Assembly (NCBI RefSeq): GCF_002794355.1
Contig: NZ_PGOI01000007.1
Span: 372,001 to 436,000 of the forward strand
Length of the DNA: 64,000 nt
Direction: 5' to 3'
Origin: Pseudorhodobacter sp. MZDSW-24AT
GTDB lineage: Bacteria; Pseudomonadota; Alphaproteobacteria; Rhodobacterales; Rhodobacteraceae
Shown here: piece after piece, positions 8,827 to 18,572 of the stretch
Numbering within the stretch: position 1 is the first letter of the stretch
How the letters are laid out: each line of letters begins with the position of its first letter
Position numbers and translations under genes: made by a program
The notes under the pieces: generated by a model
Told to the model about the DNA's origin: nothing
Databases searched by the model: none
The model's input: the letters and a program-made list of their open reading frames with translations, nothing else

Positions 8827-10140
8827 ATGACCAAAACACCTCTTACGGCCCCGCCGGTTGCCCCCGCCCAAGCTGGGGCTGGCGGTAACCCAGTGAAGCG
8901 CTTTCTGTCGGCGACCGAGATCGACACACGCCTGTTGGGCATGCTGGCCGCCTTGCTGCTGATCTGGGGCGGATTTCACCTTTACGGCGCCATCGTGAAC
9001 GGCAATGGCGCCTTCCTGACCCCGCGCAACCTGTGGAACCTGTCGGTGCAGACATCCAGCATCGGGATCATGGCGACGGGGATGGTGCTGGTCATCATCA
9101 CCCGCAACATCGATCTGTCGGTGGGGTCGCTGATCGGGGTCACCGGCATGACCATGGGGATCTTGCAGGTGGATATTCTGCCGCAGATCTTTGGTCTGGG
9201 GCATTGGTCGATCTGGATCATCACCTGCGTGGCCGGGATCGCCTTGGGCGCGCTGATCGGCGCCTTCCATGGCTGGCTGATCGCCTATCGTGGCATCCCG
9301 TCCTTTATCGTGACGCTGGGCGGGTTGATGGTGTGGCGCGGCATGGCCTTTATCGCCAATGGCGGCAAGACGATTTCGCCGGTGGACAGCACCTTCGCGC
9401 TGCTGGGCGGTGGTCCGGGCGGCAATGTGGGCGCCACCGGAAGCTGGATCGTCGGGCTGATCGCCTGCGCCGGGGTGGTGTGGCTGTTGGTCAACGGGCG
9501 TCGGCAGCGGATCAAGCATGAATTCCCGCTGCGCCCGATCTGGGCCGAGGTGACGCTGGGCGCGATTGGCTGTGGTGCCATCATCGGGTCGGTGTTGCTG
9601 ATGAACGCCTATCCGCTGCCGCGCGGCATTCTGCGCCAGATGGATCTGCCCGATGATGCCTTTGTCTCGCACGGGTTTGCCATTCCGGTGCTGATCATGA
9701 TCGCGGTGGGCATTGCGATGACCATTCTGATGACCCGCACCCGCTTTGGCCGCTATGTCTTTGCCATCGGCGGCAACCCCGAAGCGGCGGCGCTGGCTGG
9801 CATCAACACCCGCTGGATGACGCTGAAGATCTTTGCGCTGATGGGCGCCCTGAGCGGGCTGGCGGCGATCATCGCCTCGGCGCGTCTGAACAGCGCCACC
9901 AACGCCTTGGGCACGCTGGACGAGCTGTATGTGATCGCGGCGGCCGTGATCGGCGGCACCTCGCTGGCTGGCGGTGTGGGCACGATCTATGGGGCCATTC
10001 TGGGGGCGCTGGTGATGCAGAGCCTGCAATCGGGGATGGTGCTGATCGGCTTTGACGCGGCGATCCAGCGGATCGTGGTGGGCGTGGTTCTTGTGCTCGC
10101 CGTCTACCTTGACAACCTTTACCGCGCCCGCACGAAGTGA
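8827..10140 (+). CDS. xylH: D-xylose ABC transporter permease
   Basis: A 437-residue polytopic membrane protein of the BPD_transp_2/RbsC-XylH permease family. The glycine-rich family signature [13 protein letters not shown] occurs near residue 100, and the C-terminal [16 protein letters not shown] motif is also present. Its length exceeds RbsC (about 320) and fits XylH, with an insertion in the middle. I take ATG 8827 as the start; a TTG at 8815 in the same frame is an alternative with no better ribosome-binding site. It forms the inner-membrane channel for XylF-bound xylose and is followed, ten bases after its stop, by the ATPase gene. Confidence 0.9.
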   Translation: MTKTPLTAPPVAPAQAGAGGNPVKRFLSATEIDTRLLGMLAALLLIWGGFHLYGAIVNGNGAFLTPRNLWNLSVQTSSIGIMATGMVLVIITRNIDLSVGSLIGVTGMTMGILQVDILPQIFGLGHWSIWIITCVAGIALGALIGAFHGWLIAYRGIPSFIVTLGGLMVWRGMAFIANGGKTISPVDSTFALLGGGPGGNVGATGSWIVGLIACAGVVWLLVNGRRQRIKHEFPLRPIWAEVTLGAIGCGAIIGSVLLMNAYPLPRGILRQMDLPDDAFVSHGFAIPVLIMIAVGIAMTILMTRTRFGRYVFAIGGNPEAAALAGINTRWMTLKIFALMGALSGLAAIIASARLNSATNALGTLDELYVIAAAVIGGTSLAGGVGTIYGAILGALVMQSLQSGMVLIGFDAAIQRIVVGVVLVLAVYLDNLYRARTK

Positions 10141-10150
10141 GGAGGCAGAT

Positions 10151-10912
10151 ATGACCATGAACAAGGGAACCCCTCTGGTCGAGATGCGCGACATCTCGAT
10201 TTCCTTCGGCGGGATCAAGGCGGTGGATCATGTGAGCATCGATCTGCACCCGGGTGAGGTTGTGGGCCTTCTGGGCCACAATGGCGCCGGGAAATCCACG
10301 CTGATCAAGTGCCTGTCCGGCGCCTATCAAAAAGACACCGGCGAGATCTATGTGAACGGCGAGCGGGCCGAGATCAACAATCCGCGCGACGCCCGGAATT
10401 ACAACATCGAGACGATTTACCAGACGCTGGCCTTGGCCGACAATCTGGATGCGGCGTCGAACCTGTTTCTGGGGCGCGAGCTGGTGACGGCGGCGGGCTT
10501 TGTGGACGATGCGCAGATGGAGGCGGAGACGCGCAAGATCATGGCGCGGCTGAACCCCAACTTCCGCAAGTTCAACGTGCCGGTTTCTGCGCTTTCGGGC
10601 GGGCAGCGGCAGTCGGTCGCGATTGCGCGGGCGGTGTATTTCAACGCCAAGATCCTGATCATGGATGAACCCACCGCCGCGCTTGGCCCGCAGGAAACCC
10701 AGATGGTGGCCGAGCTGATCCAAGAGCTGAAGCGGCAGGGGTTGGGCATCTTCCTGATCGAGCATGACATTCATGCGGTGATGGATCTGTGCGACCGCGC
10801 GGTGGTGATGAAGAATGGCCAGCGGGTCGGCACGGTGAATGTGGACGAGGTCACCGATGACGACATTCTGGGCATGATCATCATGGGCAAGAAACCGGCA
10901 AAGGCCTATTGA
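10151..10912 (+). CDS. xylG: D-xylose ABC transporter ATP-binding protein (single NBD)
   Basis: A 253-residue ABC ATPase with Walker A GHNGAGKS, signature LSGGQRQ, Walker B ILIMDEPT and switch His in LIEHD. The start at 10151 is supported by GGAGG seven bases upstream. The classical E. coli XylG has two fused nucleotide-binding domains (about 513 residues). This protein has one, so the transporter must use a homodimer, as in FrcA-type systems of rhizobia. The gene sits between xylH and xylB, and its stop overlaps the xylB start by one base (TGATG). Confidence 0.9.
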   Translation: MTMNKGTPLVEMRDISISFGGIKAVDHVSIDLHPGEVVGLLGHNGAGKSTLIKCLSGAYQKDTGEIYVNGERAEINNPRDARNYNIETIYQTLALADNLDAASNLFLGRELVTAAGFVDDAQMEAETRKIMARLNPNFRKFNVPVSALSGGQRQSVAIARAVYFNAKILIMDEPTAALGPQETQMVAELIQELKRQGLGIFLIEHDIHAVMDLCDRAVVMKNGQRVGTVNVDEVTDDDILGMIIMGKKPAKAY

Positions 10913-12348
10913 TGTATATCGGGCTGGATCTGGGCACCTCGGGGCTGAAGGGCATCCTGATGACCGAGGCGCAGGAGGTGGTGGCGGAAGCCACCGCCCC
11001 GCTGACCGTGCAGCGCCCGCACGAAGGGTGGAGCGAGCAAGGCCCGAACACCTGGATCGCGGCGGCGGAAACGGTGCTGGACGCGCTGTCGGCGCATGGC
11101 CTGGGCGCGGTGCGGGGCATCGGGCTTTCGGGCCATATGCACGGGGCCACGCTGCTGGATGCCTCGGATCAGGTGCTGCGGCCCTGCATCTTGTGGAATG
11201 ACAGCCGCAGCCATGCCGAGGCGGCCGAGCTGGACGATGACCCGATGTTCCGGCGGCTGACGGGGAACATCGTGTTCCCCGGCTTTACCGCGCCCAAGCT
11301 GATGTGGCTGCGCACGCATGAGCCGCGCCTTTGGGAGAAGGTGGCCAAGATCCTGCTGCCCAAGGATTATCTGCGGCTGTGGCTGACGGGTGAGGCGGTC
11401 AGCGAGATGTCGGATGCGGCGGGCACCGCCTGGCTGGACACCGGCGCGCGGGATTGGTCGGAGGATCTGCTGGCGGCGACGGGGCTGTCGCGCGGGCATA
11501 TGCCGGCGCTGGTGGAAGGCTCGGCGGTGTCGGGGCACTTGCGCGCCGGGCTTGCGGCGCGCTGGGGCCTGCCTGCGGGTGTGGTGGTGGCGGGCGGCGG
11601 CGGCGACAATGCGGCCTCGGGCGTTGGTGTGGGTGTGGTGCGCGCCGGGGAGGCTTTTGTCAGCCTTGGCACCAGCGGCGTGTTGTTTGCCGCGAATGAC
11701 GGTTACCAGCCGGACCCGGCGACGGCGGTGCATACCTTCTGCCATGCCTTGCCGAACACATGGCATCAGATGGGGGTCATTCTGGCCTGCACCGATGCGC
11801 TGAACTGGTTTGCGCGGCTGACGGGCAGCGATGCCGCCAGCCTCACCGGCGATCTGGGGGCGTTGCAGGCCCCCGGAAAGACGCTGTTCCTGCCCTATCT
11901 GGGTGGCGAGCGCACGCCCTTGAACAGCGCATCGGTGCGCGGGGCCTTTGTCGGGCTGGAGCACGCGACCGACCGCGCGGCGGCGACGCGCGCGCTGCTG
12001 GAGGGCGTGACATTCGCGTTTCGCGATTGCCGCGATGCGCTGGCGGCCACCGGCACCCGGCTGGACCGCCTGCTGGCGGTGGGCGGCGGGTCGCGGTCGG
12101 ATTATTGGCTGCGGGCGATTGCCACCGCGCTGGATTGCCCGGTGCAGGTGCCGGTGGCGGGTGATTTCGGCGGGGCCTTTGGCGCGGCGCGGCTTGCGCT
12201 GATGGCCGCCACCGGGGCCGGAGCCGAGGTGGCGAGCCTGCCGCGCATCGCGCGGGTGATCGAACCGGACGCGGCGTTGAAAGACGCCTTCGACGCGGGC
12301 CATGCCCGCCATATTCAAGCACAATCTGCCATCAAGGGCCTGACATGA
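10912..12348 (+). CDS. xylB: Xylulokinase
   Basis: A 478-residue FGGY-family carbohydrate kinase that phosphorylates D-xylulose to xylulose 5-phosphate in the cytoplasm. The N-terminal phosphate-binding segment [12 protein letters not shown], the HMHGATLLD motif typical of xylulokinases and the C-terminal [11 protein letters not shown] adenosine-binding segment are all present. The GTSGVLF motif corresponds to the second phosphate loop. The ATG (10912) overlaps the xylG stop, and its own stop overlaps the xylA start by four bases (ATGA). Together with XylA it feeds xylose into the pentose phosphate pathway. Confidence 0.95.
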   Translation: MYIGLDLGTSGLKGILMTEAQEVVAEATAPLTVQRPHEGWSEQGPNTWIAAAETVLDALSAHGLGAVRGIGLSGHMHGATLLDASDQVLRPCILWNDSRSHAEAAELDDDPMFRRLTGNIVFPGFTAPKLMWLRTHEPRLWEKVAKILLPKDYLRLWLTGEAVSEMSDAAGTAWLDTGARDWSEDLLAATGLSRGHMPALVEGSAVSGHLRAGLAARWGLPAGVVVAGGGGDNAASGVGVGVVRAGEAFVSLGTSGVLFAANDGYQPDPATAVHTFCHALPNTWHQMGVILACTDALNWFARLTGSDAASLTGDLGALQAPGKTLFLPYLGGERTPLNSASVRGAFVGLEHATDRAAATRALLEGVTFAFRDCRDALAATGTRLDRLLAVGGGSRSDYWLRAIATALDCPVQVPVAGDFGGAFGAARLALMAATGAGAEVASLPRIARVIEPDAALKDAFDAGHARHIQAQSAIKGLT

Positions 12349-13646
12349 GCACGTTTTTCAAAGACATTCCGGCGATCAAATACGAAGGCCCGGAAAGCCA
12401 CAACGAATTTGCCTTTCGCCATTACAACCCCGATGAGGTGATCTTGGGCAAGCGGATGGAAGACCATCTGCGCTTTGCCGTGGCCTATTGGCACAGCTTT
12501 GCCTGGCCCGGCGGCGACCCGTTCGGCGGCCAGACCTTTGACCGCCCGTGGTTCGGCGACAGCATGGATCTGGCGCGGCTGAAGGCCGATGTGGCCTTCG
12601 AGATGTTCGATATTCTGGGCGCGCCGTTCTATTGCTTTCACGATGCCGACATGCGGCCCGAAGGTGCCACATTCGCCGAGAGCAAGCGCAATCTGGACGC
12701 GATGGTAGACTACCTTGGCCAGAAGCAGGCCGACCACAAGACGCAGCTTTTGTGGGGCACCGCCAACATGTTCTCTAACCGCCGCTGGATGAGCGGGGCC
12801 GCCACCAACCCGGACCCGGATGTTTACGCCTATGCCGCCGCGACGGTGAAGGCGAACATGGATGCCACCATGACGCTGGGCGGACAGAACTATGTGCTGT
12901 GGGGCGGGCGCGAAGGCTATGAGACGCTTTTGAACACCGACCTGAAGGCCGAGCGGGCGCATGCGGGGCGGTTCTTGCAGCAGGTGGTGGAGTATAAGCA
13001 CAAGATCGGTTTCAAGGGCGCGATCCTGATCGAGCCCAAGCCGCAAGAGCCGAGCAAGCATCAGTATGATTACGATGTGGCAACGGTTTATGGCTTCCTG
13101 AAGGACTTCGGGCTGGAAAAAGAGGTTCAGACCAATATCGAGCAAGGCCATGCCATTCTGGCCGGTCATTCCTTCGAGCATGAGATCGCGATGGCGGCGT
13201 CCTTGGGGATTTTCGGGTCGATCGACATGAACCGCAATGACTATCAGTCGGGCTGGGACACGGACCAATTCCCCAACAACCATGCCGAAAAGGCGCTGGC
13301 GTTTTACGAGATCCTGCGGGCGGGCGGCTATACCACCGGCGGCACCAACTTTGATGCCAAGATCCGTCGGCAATCCTTGGATGCCGAGGATCTGATTTTG
13401 GCGCATGTCGGCGGGATGGACACCTGCGCGCGGGCGCTGAAATGTGCCGCCGCGATGCTGGAGTCGGACGCGTTGGAGGCCAACCGCCGCGCGCGCTATG
13501 CCGGATGGGAAACCGATGCGGCCAAGGCCATGCTGGAGGGCGGGCTGGAAGCGGCGGCGGCGCGGGTGACCGCCGAAGGGCTGGAGCCGGAGCCGAAATC
13601 GGGCCGCCAAGAGCGGCTGGAGAACTTGTGGAACACCTATATCTGA
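12345..13646 (+). CDS. xylA: Xylose isomerase (class II)
   Basis: A 433-residue cytoplasmic, metal-dependent aldose-ketose isomerase converting D-xylose to D-xylulose. Motifs in order: catalytic FHD at residues 98-100, WGGREGYE at 186-193, metal and lysine segment IEPKPQEP at 229-236, FEHE at 277-280 and metal-binding DTDQFP at 305-310. The length and N-terminal extension identify a class II enzyme, usual in Proteobacteria. It is fifth in the xyl operon and translationally coupled to xylB. The next gene (haloperoxidase-like) starts only ten bases after the stop with its own GGAGG, so the transcript probably continues. Confidence 0.97.
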   Translation: MSTFFKDIPAIKYEGPESHNEFAFRHYNPDEVILGKRMEDHLRFAVAYWHSFAWPGGDPFGGQTFDRPWFGDSMDLARLKADVAFEMFDILGAPFYCFHDADMRPEGATFAESKRNLDAMVDYLGQKQADHKTQLLWGTANMFSNRRWMSGAATNPDPDVYAYAAATVKANMDATMTLGGQNYVLWGGREGYETLLNTDLKAERAHAGRFLQQVVEYKHKIGFKGAILIEPKPQEPSKHQYDYDVATVYGFLKDFGLEKEVQTNIEQGHAILAGHSFEHEIAMAASLGIFGSIDMNRNDYQSGWDTDQFPNNHAEKALAFYEILRAGGYTTGGTNFDAKIRRQSLDAEDLILAHVGGMDTCARALKCAAAMLESDALEANRRARYAGWETDAAKAMLEGGLEAAAARVTAEGLEPEPKSGRQERLENLWNTYI

Positions 13647-13656
13647 GGAGGCGCAG

Positions 13657-14964
13657 ATGCAGCGGCGCAGGTTTCTGACTTTGGGGGGGGCGGCGATGGC
13701 CGCCGCCCTGATCCCTGCGCGGGCGATGGCCGCTTCTGATCCGGTGCCGGTGCTGACGAACTGGTACAAGCTGACGCTGCAACTGGTGCGGCACACGGCG
13801 ACCTATTCGCCGCCCGTGGCCGCGCGGGCCTTTGGCTACTTGGGTGTCACTGCCTATGAGGCGGTGACGGCCTGCAATCCGGCGATGACCAGTCTGGCCG
13901 GGCAAGTGAACGGGCTGACGCCCCTGCCCCGCGCAGGGACAGGCGCGCATGACATGGCGGCGGTGTTGCAGGCGGCTTTGTCAGCGGCGGTGGCGCATTT
14001 CTTTGCCAACACGGGGCCTTCCGGGCAGCGCGCGCTGGCCACCATGACGCGCAAGCTGGATGCGCAGGTGGCCGAAGGCGTGGAGGCCGAGGTGCTGGCG
14101 CGCAGCCGTGATCTGGGTGCGGCGATTGCAGGGCATGTCTGCGCTTGGGCCGATGGCGACGGTGGCGCGGTGATTGCCAATATGGGCTTCCCCGAGGCCT
14201 ATGTGCCGCCCGCCAGTCCGGCGGCTTGGGTGCCAACCTCGCTGGTGCGGCAGCAACAGGCGCCGCTGTTGCCCGATTGGGGGAAGGTGCGGACCTTTGC
14301 GATGCCGGCGGGCGATACCTGCGGCCTGCCGCCGCCGCCCGCCTATAGCGAAGATCCGGGTTCGGCGTTTTATGCCGAGGCGATGGAAGTTTACACGGTG
14401 TCAAAGGCGCTGACGCCCGAGCAGAACCTGATCGCGCGGTTCTGGTCGGATGATCCGATGCTGTCCTCGACCCCGCCGGGGCATTGGATTTTTGTGGCCA
14501 ATGACCTGATCTCGCGCCGCGATCTGCCGCTTGAGGTCAGCGTCGACGTGATGGCGCGGCTGGGGGTGGCGATGGCGGATGCCTTCATCGGCTGCTGGCA
14601 TGAAAAGACCGAATACAACCTGCTGCGCCCGATCACCTATATCCGGCGGGTGATCGACAAGAGTTGGACGCCCTTGCTCAACACCCCGCCCTTTCCGGAA
14701 TATCCATCGGGCCATTCCACGGTGTCGGCGGCGGCGGCGACGGTGCTGACGGCGGCCTTGGGCGAGAATTATGCCTATGAGGATTTCACGCATGAGCGTG
14801 AAGGGCTGGAAGGGCGCGCCTATGGCAGTTTCTGGGAGGCGGCAGAAGAGGCCGGGATTTCAAGGCTGTATGGCGGTATCCATTTCCGCGCGGCGATTGA
14901 ACAAGGGTTGGCACAGGGGCGCTGCATCGCGGCGCATACGGTGGCATTGAGGACTTTGGCATGA
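13657..14964 (+). CDS. Vanadium-dependent haloperoxidase / PAP2-superfamily protein, Tat-exported
   Basis: A 435-residue protein with an N-terminal twin-arginine signal (RRRFLTLGG, hydrophobic stretch, cleavage near AMA/A). The C-terminal third carries the vanadate/phosphate signature shared by vanadium haloperoxidases and acid phosphatases: K317-x6-R324-P325, PSGH at 350-353 and SR at 402-403 with His409. The catalytic His353 and oxyanion ligands are intact. The Asp of the classical SRx5Hx3D element is replaced (HFRAA). The long helical N-terminal region resembles bacterial haloperoxidase homologues, not small PAP2 phosphatases. It follows xylA by ten bases and overlaps an FG-GAP/ASPIC gene by four. 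Whether it halogenates or dephosphorylates cannot be told from sequence. Confidence 0.82.
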   Translation: MQRRRFLTLGGAAMAAALIPARAMAASDPVPVLTNWYKLTLQLVRHTATYSPPVAARAFGYLGVTAYEAVTACNPAMTSLAGQVNGLTPLPRAGTGAHDMAAVLQAALSAAVAHFFANTGPSGQRALATMTRKLDAQVAEGVEAEVLARSRDLGAAIAGHVCAWADGDGGAVIANMGFPEAYVPPASPAAWVPTSLVRQQQAPLLPDWGKVRTFAMPAGDTCGLPPPPAYSEDPGSAFYAEAMEVYTVSKALTPEQNLIARFWSDDPMLSSTPPGHWIFVANDLISRRDLPLEVSVDVMARLGVAMADAFIGCWHEKTEYNLLRPITYIRRVIDKSWTPLLNTPPFPEYPSGHSTVSAAAATVLTAALGENYAYEDFTHEREGLEGRAYGSFWEAAEEAGISRLYGGIHFRAAIEQGLAQGRCIAAHTVALRTLA

Positions 14965-16499
14965 GGCTGATCTGGGTGGCGGCGCTGCTGGCGGGGCCAG
15001 TGGCGGGGCCTGTGGCGGCGCAAGAGGTGCCTCAATTTGTCGAGGAAACGGCGGCAGCGGGCTTGGCGCATCAGTTTTCCGGTGAATGGGAATATATGGT
15101 GGGCGGCGGCGTGGCGGCCTTTGATTGCAACGCCGATGCGCTGCCGGATCTGGCGCTTGCGGGGGGCACCGCGCCTGCGGCGTTGATGGTGAACCAAAGC
15201 ACGGCGGGCGCGCTGGGCTTTGCCCCGGTGGACAGCGGGATCGAGATGGAGGGGGTGACGGGCGCCTATCCGATCGACATCGACAGCGACGGGATCACCG
15301 ATCTGGTGCTGCTGCGCGTGGGCGAGAATGTGGTGATGCGCGGGCTTGGCGACTGCCGGTTCGAGCGCGCGAATGAGGCATGGGGCTTTGACGGGGGGGA
15401 TGCGTGGTCCACCGCCTTTGCCGCGATGTGGGAAGAAGGCGCGGCTTGGCCGACGCTGGCCATCGGGAATTACATCAACCAACGCGAGGAAGCCTATCCT
15501 TGGGGGTCGTGCACCGCGAACTGGCTGCACCGCCCCGAAGGCACGGGCTTTGGCGCGCCGGTCGAGCTGAAGCCCAGCCATTGCGCGCTGTCGATGCTGT
15601 TCACCGATTGGAACGGGTCGGGGAAGAAAGCGCTGCGGGTGTCGAATGACCGCGAATATTACGAGGGCGGGCAGGAACAGATGTGGCATCTGGAGCCCGG
15701 CCAGCCGCCAAGGCTCTATACGCCGGACGAAGGCTGGAAGCGGCTGCGCATCTGGGGGATGGGCATTGCCAGCACCGATCTGGATGCCGATGGCTACCCC
15801 GAGTTTTATCTGACCAGCATGGCGGACAACAAGTTGCAGCGGCTGGTGACCCCCGGCCCCGACGCCCTGCCCGATTACACCGATATCGCATGGGCGCGCG
15901 GGGTAACGGCGCATCGGCCCTTTATGGGCGAGGATCTGCGGCCTTCGACCGGGTGGCATGCGCAATTTGCCGATGTGAACAATGACGCGCGGGCCGATCT
16001 GTTCGTGGCCAAGGGCAATGTCTGGGAAATGCCGGATTTCGCCATGGCCGACCCGAACAACCTGCTGCTGCAAGGCGCGGATGGCGTGTTTGTCGAAAGC
16101 GCAGACAAGGCGGGCGTGGCCAGCACGCAGGCGTCACGCGGGGGGGCGGTGGTGGACCTGAACGGCGACGGCGCGCTGGATCTGGTGGTGGTGAACCGCA
16201 ACGGCCCCGTGCAGGTCTGGCGCAACACAGGGCCGGTCGGCAACTGGCTGGCGGTGGATCTGCGCCAGCCGGGGCCGAACCCCACCGGAATTGGTGCTTG
16301 GGTCGAGGTGCGGACCGGCGATCATCTGCAACGGCACGAGATCACCTCGGGCGGCGGGCATGTGAGCGGGATCTGGGGGCCGCAGCATTTCGGGCTGGGG
16401 GCGGCCACCGAGGCCGAAGTGCGGGTGATCTGGCCGGATGGGCGGGTGAGCGATTGGCAGCGCGTGGCTGCGAATGCGGTGGCGACGGTCACTCCCTGA
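14961..16499 (+). CDS. Exported FG-GAP/VCBS-repeat protein with ASPIC/UnbV C-terminal domain
   Basis: A 512-residue secreted or periplasmic protein: signal peptide (MRLIWVAALLAG..., cleavage near VAA/QE), then several Ca-binding FG-GAP-like blades with DxDxDG patterns (FDCNADALPDL, IDIDSDGITDL, TDLDADGYPEF, ADVNNDARADL, VDLNGDGALDL), predicting a beta-propeller. The last ~70 residues (WLAVDLRQ..., SGGGHVSGIWGPQHFGLG, VIWPDGRVSDWQ) form an ASPIC/UnbV domain, a module found in extracellular propeller proteins such as CRTAC1. The ATG overlaps the haloperoxidase stop by four bases, so the pair is made together. It converges on the BrkB gene with an 11-base overlap. No function is established; binding or scaffolding outside the cytoplasm is my inference. 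Confidence 0.82.
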   Translation: MRLIWVAALLAGPVAGPVAAQEVPQFVEETAAAGLAHQFSGEWEYMVGGGVAAFDCNADALPDLALAGGTAPAALMVNQSTAGALGFAPVDSGIEMEGVTGAYPIDIDSDGITDLVLLRVGENVVMRGLGDCRFERANEAWGFDGGDAWSTAFAAMWEEGAAWPTLAIGNYINQREEAYPWGSCTANWLHRPEGTGFGAPVELKPSHCALSMLFTDWNGSGKKALRVSNDREYYEGGQEQMWHLEPGQPPRLYTPDEGWKRLRIWGMGIASTDLDADGYPEFYLTSMADNKLQRLVTPGPDALPDYTDIAWARGVTAHRPFMGEDLRPSTGWHAQFADVNNDARADLFVAKGNVWEMPDFAMADPNNLLLQGADGVFVESADKAGVASTQASRGGAVVDLNGDGALDLVVVNRNGPVQVWRNTGPVGNWLAVDLRQPGPNPTGIGAWVEVRTGDHLQRHEITSGGGHVSGIWGPQHFGLGAATEAEVRVIWPDGRVSDWQRVAANAVATVTP

Positions 16500-17358
16500 C
16501 CGGGGGTTGGGGCAGGTTGGCCTCGTCAAACTTGGCCTTGGTCAGCTCGGCATTCACCGCGCCGCCCAGAAGCACGGCCAGCACCCCGAGATAAAGCCAC
16601 ATCAGAAGCGCCACCACCGCCCCGATGGAGCCATAGATCCGGTTGTAGCTGTCGAAATTCGCCAGATAGGCCGAAAAGGCAAAGCTGACCGCCGACCAGG
16701 TGACTGCCGCAACCAGCACGCCGATCGAAACACGCGGCCGCCCCGCGCCAGAGGGCAGATTGGGGCCGAAGTGATAGAGGATCGACAGGCAGCTGAGCAC
16801 CAGAACGAACATGGCAATCCAAGGCAGAACGCCCAGAAACCATTCCTCGGCCGGGCCAAGATCGATGAATTGCAGGATCAGCGGCACCAGCACGATGGTG
16901 GCAAGGCCGACAATGATGGCGAAGATCAGCGCAAGCGTCAGCGCGATATCGACCACCCATCCCCAGATCCAGCCGCGCGGCGTGGCGCGGTTGACGACAT
17001 CCAGCCCGGTGATCAAGGCCGAGACCCCGGCCCGCGCCGAATACAGCGCGATCATCAGCGAAACAAAGGTGGCCCAGCCCAAGGTGGCGCGCGGCGTGGC
17101 CAAAAGGCCCATCACCTGATCGTGGACCAGCAGTGCGGCATCGGCAGGCAGGAATTGCTCGCCCACCTCGAGATAGTCTTCAATCACCTTGGGGTCGGCC
17201 ATCAGGCTCCAGATGGCGACGCTGGCGGCAAGGCCGGGAAAGACGGCGAACATGGCATAAAAGGCCACGCCAGCCGCGATCAGGCCAAAGTGGCCATCAT
17301 TGATGCGCCCCCAGACTGCGCCGAAAAAGTGAAGAACTGAATGCACCTGAAGCCTCAT
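16489..17358 (-). CDS. YihY/virulence factor BrkB family inner-membrane protein
   Basis: A 289-residue polytopic protein with about six membrane segments and the family features FYAMFAVFPGLAA near the N-terminus and NRIYGSIGAVVALLMWLYLG near the C-terminus. The BrkB/YihY family (once called ribonuclease BN) has no settled biochemical role. The frame stays open to 17472, but the N-terminus there is not membrane-like. ATG 17358 or, with a better GAGG six bases upstream, GTG 17346 is the likely start. The 3' end overlaps the FG-GAP gene on the other strand. Divergent from the aldo/keto reductase. Confidence 0.87.
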   Translation of the reverse strand: MRLQVHSVLHFFGAVWGRINDGHFGLIAAGVAFYAMFAVFPGLAASVAIWSLMADPKVIEDYLEVGEQFLPADAALLVHDQVMGLLATPRATLGWATFVSLMIALYSARAGVSALITGLDVVNRATPRGWIWGWVVDIALTLALIFAIIVGLATIVLVPLILQFIDLGPAEEWFLGVLPWIAMFVLVLSCLSILYHFGPNLPSGAGRPRVSIGVLVAAVTWSAVSFAFSAYLANFDSYNRIYGSIGAVVALLMWLYLGVLAVLLGGAVNAELTKAKFDEANLPQPPVRE

Positions 17359-17470
17359 ACGCGCGTTTTGTCCGGATCGCCCCCTGCGCAGGTCGCACAG
17401 CCAAGCGCTGGGTGCAACTTGCACCGCCCGCCGTTCCGATGGAAAGGTAGCGCGAACAGGAGGATCGCCC

Positions 17471-18499
17471 ATGTCTTATACCGCCCATCCCGACCGTTAT
17501 TCGCGCATGACCTATCGGCGCTGCGGCGTCTCGGGGTTGAAGCTGCCTGCCATCAGCCTTGGGCTGTGGCACAATTTCGGCCATGACACGCCGCATCAGA
17601 CCAAGCGCGAGATTTGCCGCACGGCGTTTGACCATGGCATCACCCATTTCGATCTGGCCAACAATTACGGCCCGCCCCCCGGCAGCGCCGAAGAGGCCTT
17701 TGGCGAGATTCTGCGGACGGATTTTGCCGGGCACCGTGATGAGCTGATCATCAGCTCGAAAGCCGGGTATTTGATGTGGCAAGGGCCTTATGGCGAATGG
17801 GGGAGCCGCAAGAGCCTGATCGCGTCTTGCGACCAGAGCCTGAAGCGGATGGGTCTGGACTATGTCGATATTTTCTATTCGCACCGCTTTGACCCCAACA
17901 CGCCCTTGGAGGAAACCATGGGCGCGCTGGACCAGATCGTGCGTTCGGGGCGGGCGCTTTATGTGGGGATTTCCAGCTATTCCAGCGCCAAGACCCGTGA
18001 GGCGGCGGCAATTCTGAAAGATCTTGGCACGCCTTGTGTGATTCATCAGCCCAGCTACAACATCTTGAACCGCTGGGTGGAGAAGGATGGCCTGCGGGAG
18101 ACTTTGGCAGAGTTGGGAATCGGGTCCATCGCCTTTACGCCGCTGGCGCAGGGGATTTTGACCAAGAAGTATCTCGGCGGCATCCCCGACAGCAGCCGCG
18201 CCGCGCAAGGCAAGAGCCTGAACCCCGCCACCATCACCCCGCGCGCGATTGAAAGCGTGAAGGCTTTGGATGCCATCGCGCAGGCGCGCGGGCAAACCTT
18301 GGCGCAAATGGCGATTGCTTGGGTGCTGCGCGAGGAGAAGATCACCACGGCGCTGATCGGGGCCTCGAAACCCGAGCAGGTGGTCGATTGCGTGGGCGCC
18401 ATTGGCAATTTGGCGTTTTCGCCGGAAGAACTGGCCGAGATCGACCGGGTTTCGGCCGAAGAAGACATCAACCTGTGGGCGCGCTCTTCCGCCGAGTAA
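17471..18499 (+). CDS. Aldo/keto reductase, MgrA/YghZ (L-glyceraldehyde 3-phosphate reductase) type
   Basis: A 342-residue NADP-dependent TIM-barrel oxidoreductase. The catalytic tetrad is visible: Asp61 and Tyr66 (FDLANNYG), Lys97 (IISSKAG) and His138 (FYSHRFD). The NYGPPPGSAE sequence right after the Asp and the closing IGASKPEQV coenzyme segment are characteristic of the YghZ/MgrA (AKR14) group, which reduces L-glyceraldehyde 3-phosphate and methylglyoxal. GAACAGGAGG lies just before the start. The gene appears monocistronic, followed by a large inverted repeat that runs into the motB start. Confidence 0.87.
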   Translation: MSYTAHPDRYSRMTYRRCGVSGLKLPAISLGLWHNFGHDTPHQTKREICRTAFDHGITHFDLANNYGPPPGSAEEAFGEILRTDFAGHRDELIISSKAGYLMWQGPYGEWGSRKSLIASCDQSLKRMGLDYVDIFYSHRFDPNTPLEETMGALDQIVRSGRALYVGISSYSSAKTREAAAILKDLGTPCVIHQPSYNILNRWVEKDGLRETLAELGIGSIAFTPLAQGILTKKYLGGIPDSSRAAQGKSLNPATITPRAIESVKALDAIAQARGQTLAQMAIAWVLREEKITTALIGASKPEQVVDCVGAIGNLAFSPEELAEIDRVSAEEDINLWARSSAE

Positions 18500-18517
18500 G
18501 CGCCGGAAATGCCTAAA

Positions 18518-18572
18518 ACACCCGTCTTTAAGCCCCGGTTTACCGCGCGCAGGTAAACCGGGAGACGGGTGT
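18518..18572 (+). promoter_or_regulatory. Long two-part hairpin enclosing the motB ribosome-binding site
   Basis: Outer arms 18518-18527 and 18563-18572 are perfect 10-bp complements, and inner arms 18534-18544 and 18552-18562 are perfect 11-bp complements, with a 7-base loop and a single 6-base bulge (18528-18533). The structure starts 18 bases after the aldo/keto reductase stop. Its 3' arm contains GGGAG and reaches the first two bases of the GTG start of motB (18571). It has no T-run on the plus strand, so it is an unlikely simple terminator for the upstream gene. Translational control of motB, or a terminator acting on the minus strand (TTTTA follows there), is possible. Confidence 0.7.
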
